Below, one piece after another: positions 24,231 through 32,800 of a DNA stretch of 34,983 bases. The stretch's first letter is position 1; each line of letters starts with the position of its first letter. Source of the stretch: Deltaproteobacteria bacterium (lineage in GTDB: Bacteria; Desulfobacterota_B; Binatia; UBA9968); contig VBKY01000097.1 of NCBI GenBank assembly GCA_005879255.1, positions 1 to 34,983 of the forward strand, in the 5' to 3' direction. A program made the position numbers and the translations under genes. A model generated the notes under the pieces. It was not told where the DNA came from, searched no databases, and was given only the letters and a program-made list of their open reading frames with translations.

Positions 24231-24581
24231 ATGGATCAACAAAATATCTCTTTAATGATCGGACTCTTTGTCTTGATCGGCATTCGCTATTTATTTCTAT
24301 ATGTCTGGCGAACAAAACGCGCATCCCGTTTGCCGAAGAAGGCGTATCCTCTGTGTTGCTTAGTCGTCTGCGGAAGCGCGTTCGCCGCCGGTTTTTTCCT
24401 TGCAAGCGTGATGATCGACTCTACCTTTTCTGCTCTGGGCTATGCTTTCCAGTTGGACCGCGAAACCTCCGCGCTGGCGGCAAAGGCCGCTGTCAACCTG
24501 ACGGCAGTGCTGCTCGCATCTCTGGCGGGCTTATGTGTGTTAAGAAAACTAATCCACTCGGCGGCAATTCGTGATTCTTGA
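24231..24581 (+). CDS. Small membrane protein, three predicted transmembrane helices, no family recognised
   Basis: A 116-residue protein, starting at ATG 24231 with GGAAGGAG just upstream. Three hydrophobic helices are evident: about residues 8-26 (LMIGLFVLIGIRYLFLYVW), 41-62 (LCCLVVCGSAFAAGFFLASV) and 87-107 (AVNLTAVLLASLAGLCVLRK). The basic loop after helix 1 (RTKRASRLPKKAY) should be cytoplasmic. I do not recognise the family. It is expressed as a single gene behind the candidate attenuator leader, so its production probably responds to a metabolite, ion or translation state. It is flanked by REP sequences and by a transposase on the opposite strand. Confidence 0.7.
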   Translation: MDQQNISLMIGLFVLIGIRYLFLYVWRTKRASRLPKKAYPLCCLVVCGSAFAAGFFLASVMIDSTFSALGYAFQLDRETSALAAKAAVNLTAVLLASLAGLCVLRKLIHSAAIRDS

Positions 24582-24638
24582 TCACGGTTCAGCGGCATGG
24601 CGTTAGATGTCTTATGCCGATTGTAGGTCACAAGCGCA

Positions 24639-24656
24639 GGGGGTCAAACATGAGTT
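24639..24656. repeat. Left REP end of the RAYT unit
   Basis: GGGGGTCAAACATGAGTT; contains the reverse complement of the transposase stop codon (24644-24646). It differs at two positions from the inverted right end. Confidence 0.75.
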
Positions 24657-25588
24657 TTTGCATTAATGCTCAGCCAGCGCTGCAGCTTCGACTCCGAATT
24701 CTTATCCCGTTTCTCCGCGTATGACGCATGCAATCGGCTGATCATCGACGCATCGCGATTGAGGTGTTCTGCCAACGCTTTCGCTTTGATTCCGCACCAC
24801 TCTCTCGCCGCATACACCAATAGCGACCGCGGCCCCATCCAGCTTCGCTTGCGCTCCGTGCCGAGCAGTCGCCCCGTTTCAATCCCATACACTGCCGCCA
24901 CCCCCACCACTAAGTGCGGCAATTTAACCTTGATCTTTGCCGGCTCCTTTTGCTTTTTCTTCCTCTCCACTTGGTCGACAAACCGCTCGTCTCCCAAAAA
25001 GCGTTGCTCTACCGTCTCGTAGAAACGATCCACGTGTCCCCGGCCCAGTCCCTCTTTCATAAAGCTGAGATATCCTCTTCGAGCCGCGCTCATATTAGAC
25101 GCGAACTGCTTCAGCACAGCGCTTGTCTGAATTTTTACCGGACTGTCTGCTCCGACGTATGACCGATGACTGCTCCAGCGATATTGCCAAGGATCTTGTG
25201 GATGTTTCATCCGCGCCGGGTTCAAATGAATATAACGAACCAGCTCCAACAAATACGCATCGCGATCGCACAGGATGGCTTTGTAGCGTCCCTGAAATAG
25301 ATGCCCGACCATACGATGACGGCGGTTGTAGCGCTGCGTGTAACTGAATTGAATCCCTTGCATGATCTTTGAAAGCCCCACGTCGCCGGTTTCAATCAGT
25401 AAATGAACGTGATTCGACATCAGCACGTAGGCGTACACCATGCAGTGATAACGCTCGCGATAATGCTCGATGCGTTCGAGGTAGGTGACTCGGTCGGTTG
25501 TGTCGCGGAAAATATCGCGTCGATGATTACCGCGGACGATCACGTGATATAAAGCGCCGTCAAATTCGACTCGGGGCTTGCGCGCCAT
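24644..25588 (-). CDS. REP-associated tyrosine transposase (Y1, HUH endonuclease) with DnaA-like C-terminal helix-turn-helix
   Basis: A 314-residue single-strand transposase of the Y1 HUH group. It starts MARKPRVEFDGALYHVIVRG, has the HUH motif H60-V-H62 in MSNHVHLLIE, and the tyrosine segment FSYTQRYNRRHRMVGHLFQG (Y83 or Y87), followed by RYIHLNPARMKHP, typical of RAYT proteins. The C-terminal part (from about residue 265, REWCGIKAKALAEHLNRDAS) resembles the DnaA-type DNA-binding helix-turn-helix often fused to these enzymes. Such proteins nick and mobilise REP sequences. The last codons and the TGA lie inside the left REP end. No lesion is seen, so it may be active. Confidence 0.88.
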   Translation of the reverse strand: MARKPRVEFDGALYHVIVRGNHRRDIFRDTTDRVTYLERIEHYRERYHCMVYAYVLMSNHVHLLIETGDVGLSKIMQGIQFSYTQRYNRRHRMVGHLFQGRYKAILCDRDAYLLELVRYIHLNPARMKHPQDPWQYRWSSHRSYVGADSPVKIQTSAVLKQFASNMSAARRGYLSFMKEGLGRGHVDRFYETVEQRFLGDERFVDQVERKKKQKEPAKIKVKLPHLVVGVAAVYGIETGRLLGTERKRSWMGPRSLLVYAAREWCGIKAKALAEHLNRDASMISRLHASYAEKRDKNSESKLQRWLSINAKTHV

Positions 25589-25626
25589 TGGCTGCTTTTA
25601 TCCCCAAACAGCGTCAATAAGTCAAT

Positions 25627-25644
25627 AACTCATGCCTGACCCCC
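25627..25644. repeat. Right REP end of the RAYT unit
   Basis: AACTCATGCCTGACCCCC, the inverted partner of the left end. Read on the minus strand, it encodes the last residues GGQA and the stop of vapC. Confidence 0.75.
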
Positions 25645-26052
25645 AAATCCAATGCAGTCTTCGAGTTTTAGCGTGCTGACCCGTTGGAAGTCGGTGTCAG
25701 TGGTTACTAAAACAGCGCTCAGAGAGAGCGCCGTTGCGGCAATCCATAGGTCATTCTCATCCAGAGGTGTGCCCTGCTTTTCTGCAGCCGATTTGACGTT
25801 CGCGTAATGGTCCGCTGCGGTCTCCGGCACTGCGACACATTCTAGTTCGTTGAAAAGTTTGGTCGCTTCCGCTTCGAGATCCTGGCGCCGCTTTCCTTGG
25901 GCTAATCGGATGAGCCCATACAGAATCTCGCCGCGTGTTATCGAACAAATCAACATGCGGTCATTTGAACTGAGATTTGCGATCCGAGCCCGGACACTTG
26001 GCGCGCGGCGCATCAGCGCGCTAAATGCGGTCGTATCGAGCAGGTAGATCAC
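25630..26052 (-). CDS. VapC-type PIN toxin with a REP-derived C-terminus
   Basis: A 140-residue PIN ribonuclease. Active-site acids are D6 in MIYLLDTTAFSALM, the Glu in SITRGEILYGLI, the Asp in LDENDLWIAATAL and D in VTTDTDFQRV. The start ATG overlaps the antitoxin stop as ATGA (26049-26052), so translation is coupled. The C-terminus reads LEDCIGFGGQA: the final GFGGQA codons and the TGA lie inside the right REP end of the RAYT unit. The natural C-terminus was therefore probably replaced when the REP arrived. The catalytic core is complete, so activity may remain. Confidence 0.85.
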   Translation of the reverse strand: MIYLLDTTAFSALMRRAPSVRARIANLSSNDRMLICSITRGEILYGLIRLAQGKRRQDLEAEATKLFNELECVAVPETAADHYANVKSAAEKQGTPLDENDLWIAATALSLSAVLVTTDTDFQRVSTLKLEDCIGFGGQA

Positions 26053-26327
26053 GAATCTTGATCTTGGTCAAAGACGCCTTGGTAATTGGTCGGCTGTCTT
26101 CCTTCCTTGATGGCTTGCAGCAAGGCGTCTACATCAGCTGGAGTGCACAACGGAGGAGTGTCAAAAAATTTCAAGATCGCCTCAGGCGATCCCTTTGCAT
26201 GGCGGTTAATGGTCACAGAGCTTTTCGCCCGATCCTTTACTACGATTTCGACTTCCGTACCCTCGGGAAGCGCCAAATCACCCTCCAACTCTATCACTTT
26301 TCCCCTCGCGATTCCCTTGTACGTCAT
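26049..26327 (-). CDS. Antitoxin of the VapC module (DUF104/AF2212-like)
   Basis: A 92-residue protein starting at ATG 26327 with AAGG upstream. The N-terminus MTYKGIARGKVIELEGDLAL and PEGTEVEIVV is the short beta-rich domain found in the DUF104 (AF2212-like) antitoxins, which precede PIN toxins. The C-terminal part, from SPEAILKFFDTPP to QPTNYQGVFDQDQDS, should bind the toxin. The gene is first in a two-gene operon with a 4-nt overlap. A TATAGT sequence about 35 nt before the start could be a -10 element. Confidence 0.75.
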   Translation of the reverse strand: MTYKGIARGKVIELEGDLALPEGTEVEIVVKDRAKSSVTINRHAKGSPEAILKFFDTPPLCTPADVDALLQAIKEGRQPTNYQGVFDQDQDS

Positions 26328-26556
26328 ATCAGACCTTCTGCGCGAAAGTACTATAGCATTGTCACCGCCCGTTCACCACGTGTTAGTTCATCGTTGGCTC
26401 CGACCGTCAGCTTCAACACCTCACTCCGCTCGCGCAGGGCATACCGAAGCGTTTCTTCGCCTCGAAAACCCCGCGCAGATCACGCCGCCGGTCTAGCATT
26501 CCCGAACGATTGGAACTATTGGGAACGGCTGGAACAATTGACTTCCGAGTACTACG

Positions 26557-26592
26557 TTGAACTCTTGAACCTTGAACTTTTGAACTTTGAAC
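26557..26592. repeat. TTGAAC heptad/octad tandem repeat (copy B)
   Basis: TTGAAC occurs at 26557, 26565, 26572, 26580 and 26587, with spacings of 8, 7, 8 and 7 nt. It is preceded by looser GGAAC units from 26515. Same unit and orientation as copy A at 22746-22774. Confidence 0.65.
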
Positions 26593-26617
26593 CGGCGATA
26601 GCAACTATCAACAAAAG

Positions 26618-26677
26618 GCCTGCTAATCATCTAGCAGGCTTCTCCGAGAGGCACTAGGGTTGATGATGAGCCAACCC
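26618..26677 (+). other. Two hairpins with complementary loops upstream of the IS110 stub
   Basis: GCCTGCTA (26618-26625) and TAGCAGGC (26632-26639) form a perfect 8-bp stem with loop ATCATC. GGGTTG (26657-26662) and CAACCC (26672-26677) form a perfect 6-bp stem with loop ATGATGAGC. GATGAT, across the top of the second stem and loop, is complementary to ATCATC. Read on the minus strand, the first hairpin is followed by CTTTT and could be a weak terminator. IS110 elements carry a structured RNA next to the transposase gene; whether this is a remnant of one is a guess. Confidence 0.35.
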
Positions 26678-26701
26678 CACAACTCAACGGAGGAGACGAA
26701 G

Positions 26702-26892
26702 ATGAAACTGTACGGAGCGATCGATCTGCACTCGACGAACAACGTGACGGTGGTGATCGATGAACAAGATCGAGTTGTTATCAGAAGCGCTTGCCCAACG
26801 ATCTGGCATTGATCCTAATGGAACTCTCTGTCTATCAAACCGAGCTTCAAGGCATTGTCGTGGAGTCCACCTACAACTGGTACTGGCTGGTC
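26702..26892 (+). pseudogene. IS110-family transposase, N-terminal stub with a frameshift
   Basis: ATG 26702 follows GGAGGAGACGAAG and opens MKLYGAIDLHSTNNVTVVID, the start of the DEDD domain of IS110 transposases (first Asp in AIDLHS). The frame is lost at about 26779, where one T is missing in GTTGTTATCAG, and resumes in another frame as QKRLPNDLALILMELSVYQT and ELQGIVVESTYNWYWLV. Similarity ends at 26892; the rest of the about 400-residue transposase is absent. No complete element ends are visible. This is a dead remnant. Confidence 0.8.
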
Positions 26893-27345
26893 GGGCGGGA
26901 AGAATTCTCCTTTAGAAATCTTCCAATGCCTTGATCCTGATGACGGTTCAGCCAGAGGCTGATCAGCCCAAGGCTGAGACTGGTGCGGACCAGCGTCCGA
27001 CACCGCATGAAAAGAAAACAGGAGCGCGTTACCGAAAGATCACGCGCTGTGTGAGAAGAAAAAAAGGGGAAAGAAGAAAATTCTTTTCACAGGAAATGTC
27101 TGTGCTTCTTGACCTGCCTGCTGATCGGTAACCCTGATTCTGCTCCTCTCAAATATTTCTTGTTTTCTGGCGTGTCAAATGGGCCTTCCTACTATCAAAA
27201 CTGTAATCTTGCTGAAGGCTTTATCTAAGGTTTCAGAGTTGCTTTGGTTGCACTCTTCGGTAGACTTACTTTGTTCGCTTTGAAATGGCCCTTTCGGTGT
27301 TGTCCCATTGATCTGTTGATCTGTCTATGACGCGAGCAATCCACG
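26893..27345. other. Gene-free segment upstream of the efflux operon
   Basis: No gene is supported. There is an inverted repeat GCGCGT/ACGCGC near 27026-27050, a purine-rich stretch (27055-27080) and, close to the efflux start, the direct repeat TTGATCTG twice (27308-27322) and CCACG/CGTGG around the ATG (27341-27358). A promoter for the efflux operon should be in this segment; TTGCTT (27239) with TAGACT about 16 nt later (27261) is one weak candidate. Confidence 0.35.
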
Positions 27346-28746
27346 ATGTCATCCGTGGTTAATACAACAACAAAAACTCGCTTGTGGTCTTGCTTCGGTA
27401 TCCTTCTGTCTTTGATGCAGGCATGCGCGATATACAAGCCATTACCCTTAGATGATTCGGCTATCGCAGCAAAGCTGGAGCCGCCAAATGTGGACGCTGT
27501 TCGCGTGCAAGCGAAAGAAATCACCCACCCTGTCCTCAAGCCGATCGATTTTGATATTGGTAACGGCCTGTCCCCGGACGAGGCGGCTATACTCGCCGTG
27601 CTCGCCAACCCCAAGCTCCGTGCGCTCCGAGACCAAAGACGCGTCGCCGCCGCTCAGCTCCTCCAGGCCGGCATCCTCCCTAACCCACAACTCTCCTACA
27701 GTCTCGACATTCCAACAGCGGGGATGACCAAAGGAACATTCACTGCCTTCAACTTCAGCCCGAGCTGGGAGATTACTTCGGTGATCTCCCAGGGCGCCAA
27801 GATAGCGGCGGCGAAAGCCGATGCGGCCGCAGTAGATCTCGACGTAGCGTGGCAGGAGTGGCAGGTCGCTGAGGCAGCAAAACTTCACGTTTACCATCTG
27901 GGCTTCTTTAATCAGCAGCTGGCGGTTAGCAGACAGGAAGAAGAAGGGCTGAAAGAAAACCTCAACCGCGTCAAAAGAGCGGCGGATCTCGGCTATATGA
28001 CCAGGATCGACTTGGCTGCTGCTGACGCGGCTCTGCAGAAGATGCACATCTCAGTGCTCACCACCGAGCAACAGAGAGAGGAAGAGCGGCTCGCGCTCAA
28101 CCAGTCGCTGGGATTTTCGGACGAACAAAATCTGCCGCTGGAACAGAACATCGAGCCTCCTTCGCCAAAGAGATTGCTCGCTGCTTCACAGCTGATTCAA
28201 GGCCTCGAACAGCGACGATTGGACCTCCTAGCGCTCAAGATCGGTTATCAGGCGCAGGAAGAGCGGCTCAGAGGGGCGATACTCGCTCAGTTTCCAAAAA
28301 TCAATATCGGCTTTTCGCACGCCGGGGACACGAGCAATGTCATCACGACCGGCTTCGGCATAACCATAGACCTGCCTCTCTTTGATCGAAACCAGGGCGC
28401 GATTGCGGTTGAAACCGCCACCCGAGCTAAGCTCTTCGACGAATATATTGCGCGGTTGTTTGAGGCACGGGGCGAGATAGGGCGCATTCTTACGGATATG
28501 AATTCTTTGCAGCGCCAGATCGAAGCGGTGGAAAAGTCGATCCCGACACTGCAAAACGTGGTCGAGTCCTACCGTACGGCATTGCTCCAGGGTAATGCCG
28601 ACGTTCTGACTTATTACAATGCGAGGATCACGAAACGGATGGAACTTCTCGATCTAAAGCGCCAGCTCGCCGATATGGAGGTCGGCCTCGAAATCGCCGC
28701 GGGCCGATTTTTAGAAACAGCCGATAAGAAGGAGACAACTCCATGA
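27346..28746 (+). CDS. TolC/CusC-type outer-membrane efflux lipoprotein
   Basis: A 466-residue outer-membrane factor of tripartite efflux pumps. The N-terminus has a signal peptide ending in the lipobox LMQAC (C27), so it should be lipid-anchored. The two OEP repeats follow: AILAVLANPKLRALRDQRRV with LLQAGILPNPQLSYSLDIP, and later AAEETATRAKLFDEY-like helical stretches (AIAVETATRAKLFDEYIARL) and LLQGNADVLTYYNARITKRM. It is the first gene of a three-gene operon and ends with ATGA overlapping the adaptor start. The start at ATG 27346 has no strong ribosome binding site, but no other start gives a full signal peptide. Confidence 0.88.
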   Translation: MSSVVNTTTKTRLWSCFGILLSLMQACAIYKPLPLDDSAIAAKLEPPNVDAVRVQAKEITHPVLKPIDFDIGNGLSPDEAAILAVLANPKLRALRDQRRVAAAQLLQAGILPNPQLSYSLDIPTAGMTKGTFTAFNFSPSWEITSVISQGAKIAAAKADAAAVDLDVAWQEWQVAEAAKLHVYHLGFFNQQLAVSRQEEEGLKENLNRVKRAADLGYMTRIDLAAADAALQKMHISVLTTEQQREEERLALNQSLGFSDEQNLPLEQNIEPPSPKRLLAASQLIQGLEQRRLDLLALKIGYQAQEERLRGAILAQFPKINIGFSHAGDTSNVITTGFGITIDLPLFDRNQGAIAVETATRAKLFDEYIARLFEARGEIGRILTDMNSLQRQIEAVEKSIPTLQNVVESYRTALLQGNADVLTYYNARITKRMELLDLKRQLADMEVGLEIAAGRFLETADKKETTP

Positions 28747-29840
28747 AAAAAGAGCTCTGGGGCGCCCTTATTGTCATGGCTATCGCGATACCGGCCGGCA
28801 GCTACTGGTGGTTTTCTCACGCCGGTCAGCCGATCTCCCATGACGGCGCCGCCACTGATAAGGCGGAATCATCCCAAGAAGCTGTCGCTCCCGTAACCGT
28901 GGCACCCGTCGAGAAAGGGGCGGTGGCCGAAGAGATTACTGTTTACGGCACAATCGTACCGGCAGCTGGCGCCGTGCAGGCGATCACGGTGCCGTTCGAA
29001 AGTCGAGTCCGTCGCCTGTTCGTCACCGAGGGCCAACAAGTATCGGGCGGAGATCCTCTGTTGGAAATCGAACCGAGTCCGGAGACCCATCTCCAAGTCG
29101 AACAGACCCGCAACGAAGTTGAAGCGGCGAAAAAAGCGCTCGAATACACGCAGCAACGCTTCGAGCTTAAACTGGCTACCAACGATCAACTACTACAGAC
29201 AAAGCAAGCGCTGGAGCAGGCTCAAGCGAAATTGGAGAGCATGCGTCGGCGAGGCAGCGAGAATCCACGCACTATCCATGCCGATGTGGCGAGCTTGATC
29301 TCTAAATTGGCGGTTCAAGAAGGGGCCATCGTTCCTGCCGGCAATACCATGATCGAGAGAGTTGGCCAAAATCACTTGGAGGCCCGACTCGGAATTGAAC
29401 CGGAGGACAGTGACAGAATAAAACCTGGGCAGGAAGTCGCGCTTGCACGGGTGAATGCACCGGGAACTAAGACCGTCCTCGGCCGAATCCGTAAAGTGTC
29501 GCGCGCCGCCGATACGACGACTCGTCTCGTGCAGATATTCGCCGACTTACCTTCTGCCTCCAGGTTCCTTTTAGGCGAATACATATTGGGAAAGGTCTCG
29601 ATCGCCTCCATCGACGGATTAATCGTGCCCCGATCCGCCGTCCTACCCGCAGAAGATCATTATGTTCTCTTTACCATCAAAGACGGGCACGCCCAGGAAC
29701 ACGCGGTGCGTGTCGGCCTGGAGAATGAAAAATATGTCCAAGTCATCGCCAAAGATCTTCAACCAGGCGAGCCGGTGGTGACTTTGGGGAATTACGAGCT
29801 GAAGGACGGCATGGACGTCACGGTGAGTCAGGCGCGATGA
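28743..29840 (+). CDS. RND periplasmic adaptor (membrane-fusion protein, HlyD/CusB family)
   Basis: A 365-residue adaptor. An N-terminal hydrophobic segment (LWGALIVMAIAIPAGSYWWF) anchors or exports it. The barrel-lipoyl part begins VTVAPVEKGAVAEEITVYGT and VTEGQQVSGGDPLLEIEP, the coiled-coil hairpin is EQTRNEVEAAKKALEYTQQR through LLQTKQALEQAQAKLESMRR, and the second lipoyl half is VASLISKLAVQEGAIVPAGN. The membrane-proximal part follows (GLIVPRSAVLPAEDHYVLF). It bridges the inner-membrane pump and the outer-membrane factor. Both ends overlap neighbours by 4 nt (ATGA), so the three proteins are translationally coupled. Confidence 0.9.
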   Translation: MKKELWGALIVMAIAIPAGSYWWFSHAGQPISHDGAATDKAESSQEAVAPVTVAPVEKGAVAEEITVYGTIVPAAGAVQAITVPFESRVRRLFVTEGQQVSGGDPLLEIEPSPETHLQVEQTRNEVEAAKKALEYTQQRFELKLATNDQLLQTKQALEQAQAKLESMRRRGSENPRTIHADVASLISKLAVQEGAIVPAGNTMIERVGQNHLEARLGIEPEDSDRIKPGQEVALARVNAPGTKTVLGRIRKVSRAADTTTRLVQIFADLPSASRFLLGEYILGKVSIASIDGLIVPRSAVLPAEDHYVLFTIKDGHAQEHAVRVGLENEKYVQVIAKDLQPGEPVVTLGNYELKDGMDVTVSQAR

Positions 29841-32800
29841 ATTTTACCGGGTGGATACAAACACACCGGGTTTCCCTGCTGTTCTTGATTTCAGCGCTGA
29901 TTGCGGGCGGCTTGGCCGCCACTTCAAAGCTGCCGGTCGCGCTCTTCCCCTACGTTACATTTCCTAGGGTCATGGTCAATATCGATGCCGGCGATCGTCC
30001 CGTGGAGCGGATGATGATCGAGGTGACCTTTCCCATCGAGCAAGCCGTGCGCGCGGTTCCGGGCGTGCGCAATGTGCGCTCGACCACGAGCCGGGGAAGC
30101 GCCGAAATATCGATCAATTTCGATTGGGGCGAAGATATGGTGGCGGCAATGTTGCAGATCGAGTCGGCCATGAACCAAGTCATGCCCCGTTTGCCTCAAG
30201 GCACGACTTTTAATGCACGCCGGATGGACCCGACCGTCTTCCCTGTGCTCGCCTACAGTTTGACTTCGGACACTCACTCCCTGGTCGAGCTGCGCGACAT
30301 CGCCATGTACCAGCTGAGACCCTTACTCTCGACGATCGCTGGCGTCGCCAAGATCGAGGTCTTAGGCGGAGCGCAGCGGGAATACGAAGTGAATATCGAT
30401 CCGACGCGGCTGGATTCCTATGGTTTGTCACTGAGCGATGTGGCGAAGGCGCTCTCGGCCGCCAATGTCGTTGAAGCAGTGGGTCGCATGGAAGATCACT
30501 ACAAACTGTATCTCGCCATGTCCGATACCCGGCTTCACAGCATCGAGCAAATCCGTGGCACGGTAATTCGTTCAGGCCCCGGCGGTTTGGTTCGCCTCGA
30601 CAATATCGCCATAGCCAGCGAAGGGACCTCGGCCCAGTGGATCCGCGTGACCGCCGACGGCCACGACGCTGTGATTTTCCAGGTCCACCAACAGCCGGGC
30701 GGTAATACGGTCGAGATCGCCCGGGAAATCAAGAGCAAACTGGCCGCGTTTCGACCGCAGTTGCCTACGGACATAAAGATCGCGAACTGGTACGATCAGA
30801 GCGAGTTGATCGTGTCATCAGAGAAGAGCGTGCGAGATTCGATTCTCGTAGGCGTCGTTTTTGCGGTGCTCATCCTGCTGCTTTTCCTGCGCAATGTGAA
30901 AATCACATTGATCGCCGCTGTCGCAGTGCCGGGCGTGTTGGCCGCCACGATCCTGCTGCTCTATGTATTCCAGATGAGCTTCAACATCATGACTCTGGGC
31001 GGAATGGCCGCCGCCGTGGGACTCGTCATCGACGACGCCATTGTCATGGTGGAACACATCATGCGTCGACTGCGCGAGACTCTCGGGGAGCAGCACGGAC
31101 AAATTCTGCGCGCCGCATCAGAGTTCACCAAAGCCCTCGCCGGCTCATCCGTGTCTACAATCATCATTTTTGTCCCTTTGGCTTTTCTCTCGGGTGTGAC
31201 CGGCGCTTTTTTTAAGGCGCTGTCTTTGACCATGACCGCCAGTCTCGTTATATCTTTCTTGGTTGCTTGGCTCGCCGTGCCTCTTCTGGCGGATCATTTT
31301 CTCAACGAAAAAGATGCTCGTGAAAATAAAGCCGACGGTCCCACCGGCCGCATCCGGCGAGCGTATGAGATCCTAATGCTCCGGGTGCTCATGCGGCCGT
31401 GGTTGGTCCTAGTCGTCGTCGTTATGCTACTCGCGGCGGGCTGGATAAGTTATCAGCATGTCGGCTCGGGGTTTATGCCGTCCATGGACGAGGGAGGGTT
31501 CGTTCTCGATTACCGGTCTGAGCCGGGGACTTCGCTCACGGAAACGGACCGCCTGCTACGCCGAGTTGAAGCTGTTTTGCGAACGACGCCTGAGGTGCAG
31601 ACCTATTCCCGCCGCACCGGGCTGCAACTCGGCGGCGGCTTAACCGAAGCCAATACCGGCGATTTCTTCGTGCGGCTCAAGCCTTTTCCTCGCCGCAATA
31701 TTGAAACAGTGATGGACGGGGTGCGCGAAAAAGTAGACCGCGAAATTCCCGGTCTGGAAATCGAGCTGGCTCAATTGATGGAGGATTTGATCGGCGATCT
31801 CACCGCCGTGCCCCAGCCAATCGAAATCAAACTTTACTCCGATGACAGCCACCTTCTAATGAAACTTGGACCGACCGTCGCCGCTGCAATCGAAAAAATC
31901 CCAGGAGTAGTAGACGTCAAAAGCGGCATCGTATTGGCCGGCGACGCTCTGAACATTCAGGTGGATCGGGTCAAGGCAAGCCTCGAAGGCGTCGATCCCG
32001 ATGCCATCACGCAAATGATTTCTAGCTATCTGACTGGCGTGGTCGCCACACAGATACAAAGCGGGCCGAAGATGATCGGGGTGAGAGCCTGGATTCCTCA
32101 TGATTTTCGAGCCACGCAAAAAGACATTGAAGAACTCCGGCTGCGGGCACTGGATGGGCACCTTTTTCCTCTCAAGCGAGTTGCTGCACTGACGGTGTTG
32201 ACGGGGCAGCCGGAGATCACGCGCGACGACCTGAAACAAATGGTCGCCGTCACGGGTCGGATCAGCGGTCGAGACATTGGCTCAGTGATTTCCCAAGCAA
32301 AGCAGTTGCTGGATCGTCCAGGACTCGTCCCCAAGGGTGTCTATTATAGTTTGGGAGGACTATACGCCGAGCAGCAGAGGGCCTTTGGCGGTCTCATTGC
32401 GGTGTTCTTAGGGGCGGTAGGCCTGGTTTTTCTTCTTCTCCTCTTTTTGTATGAGAGCTTTCGAGTGGCCATCGCCATGCTCGTCACCACGCTGTTTTCC
32501 CTGTCGGCAGTTTTTGTGGGGCTCTGGCTTACCGGCACTGAGGTCAACATCTCTTCGATGATGGGGATGACCATGATTGTCGGTATCGTCACAGAAGTGG
32601 CTATATTCTATTATTCGGAATATATGGACCTCAGCGAGGAATCGGATCAGCACACTCGGCTGATTATGGCGGGCAATAACCGAATGCGCCCTATTGCGAT
32701 GACGACACTGGCTGCTGTCTTTGCTCTGCTTCCCTTAGCTTTGGGCATAGGCCAAGGTGCGGCCATGCAGCAGCCGTTGGCTATCGCCATTGTGTCCGGA

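Larger units (their letters stand above)
24639..25644 (-). mobile_element. REP-associated tyrosine transposase (RAYT) unit with inverted REP ends
   Basis: The transposase gene is bounded by GGGGGTCAAACATGAGTT at the left (24639-24656) and the inverted copy AACTCATGCCTGACCCCC at the right (25627-25644); 16 of 18 positions agree. The left end contains the transposase stop codon and the right end contains the stop codon of the neighbouring vapC. RAYTs are known to be flanked by inverted REPs and to be the source of REP dispersal. Related CCTGAC cores are found elsewhere in this window. Confidence 0.75.
26328..26701. other. Gene-free segment between the VapC module and the IS110 stub
   Basis: No gene is supported. 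The segment contains GGAAC/TTGAAC repeats (26515-26592) and two hairpins in front of the IS110 stub, both listed separately. A long plus-strand frame over 26025-26657 is antisense to vapC and its antitoxin, and is rejected. Confidence 0.5.

Noticed and set aside
26025..26657. A 210-codon plus-strand open frame
   Set aside because: Antisense to vapC and its antitoxin, then continues into TTGAAC repeats. Not a gene.
27448..28047. A 199-codon minus-strand open frame
   Set aside because: Antisense to the TolC-type gene, no domain.
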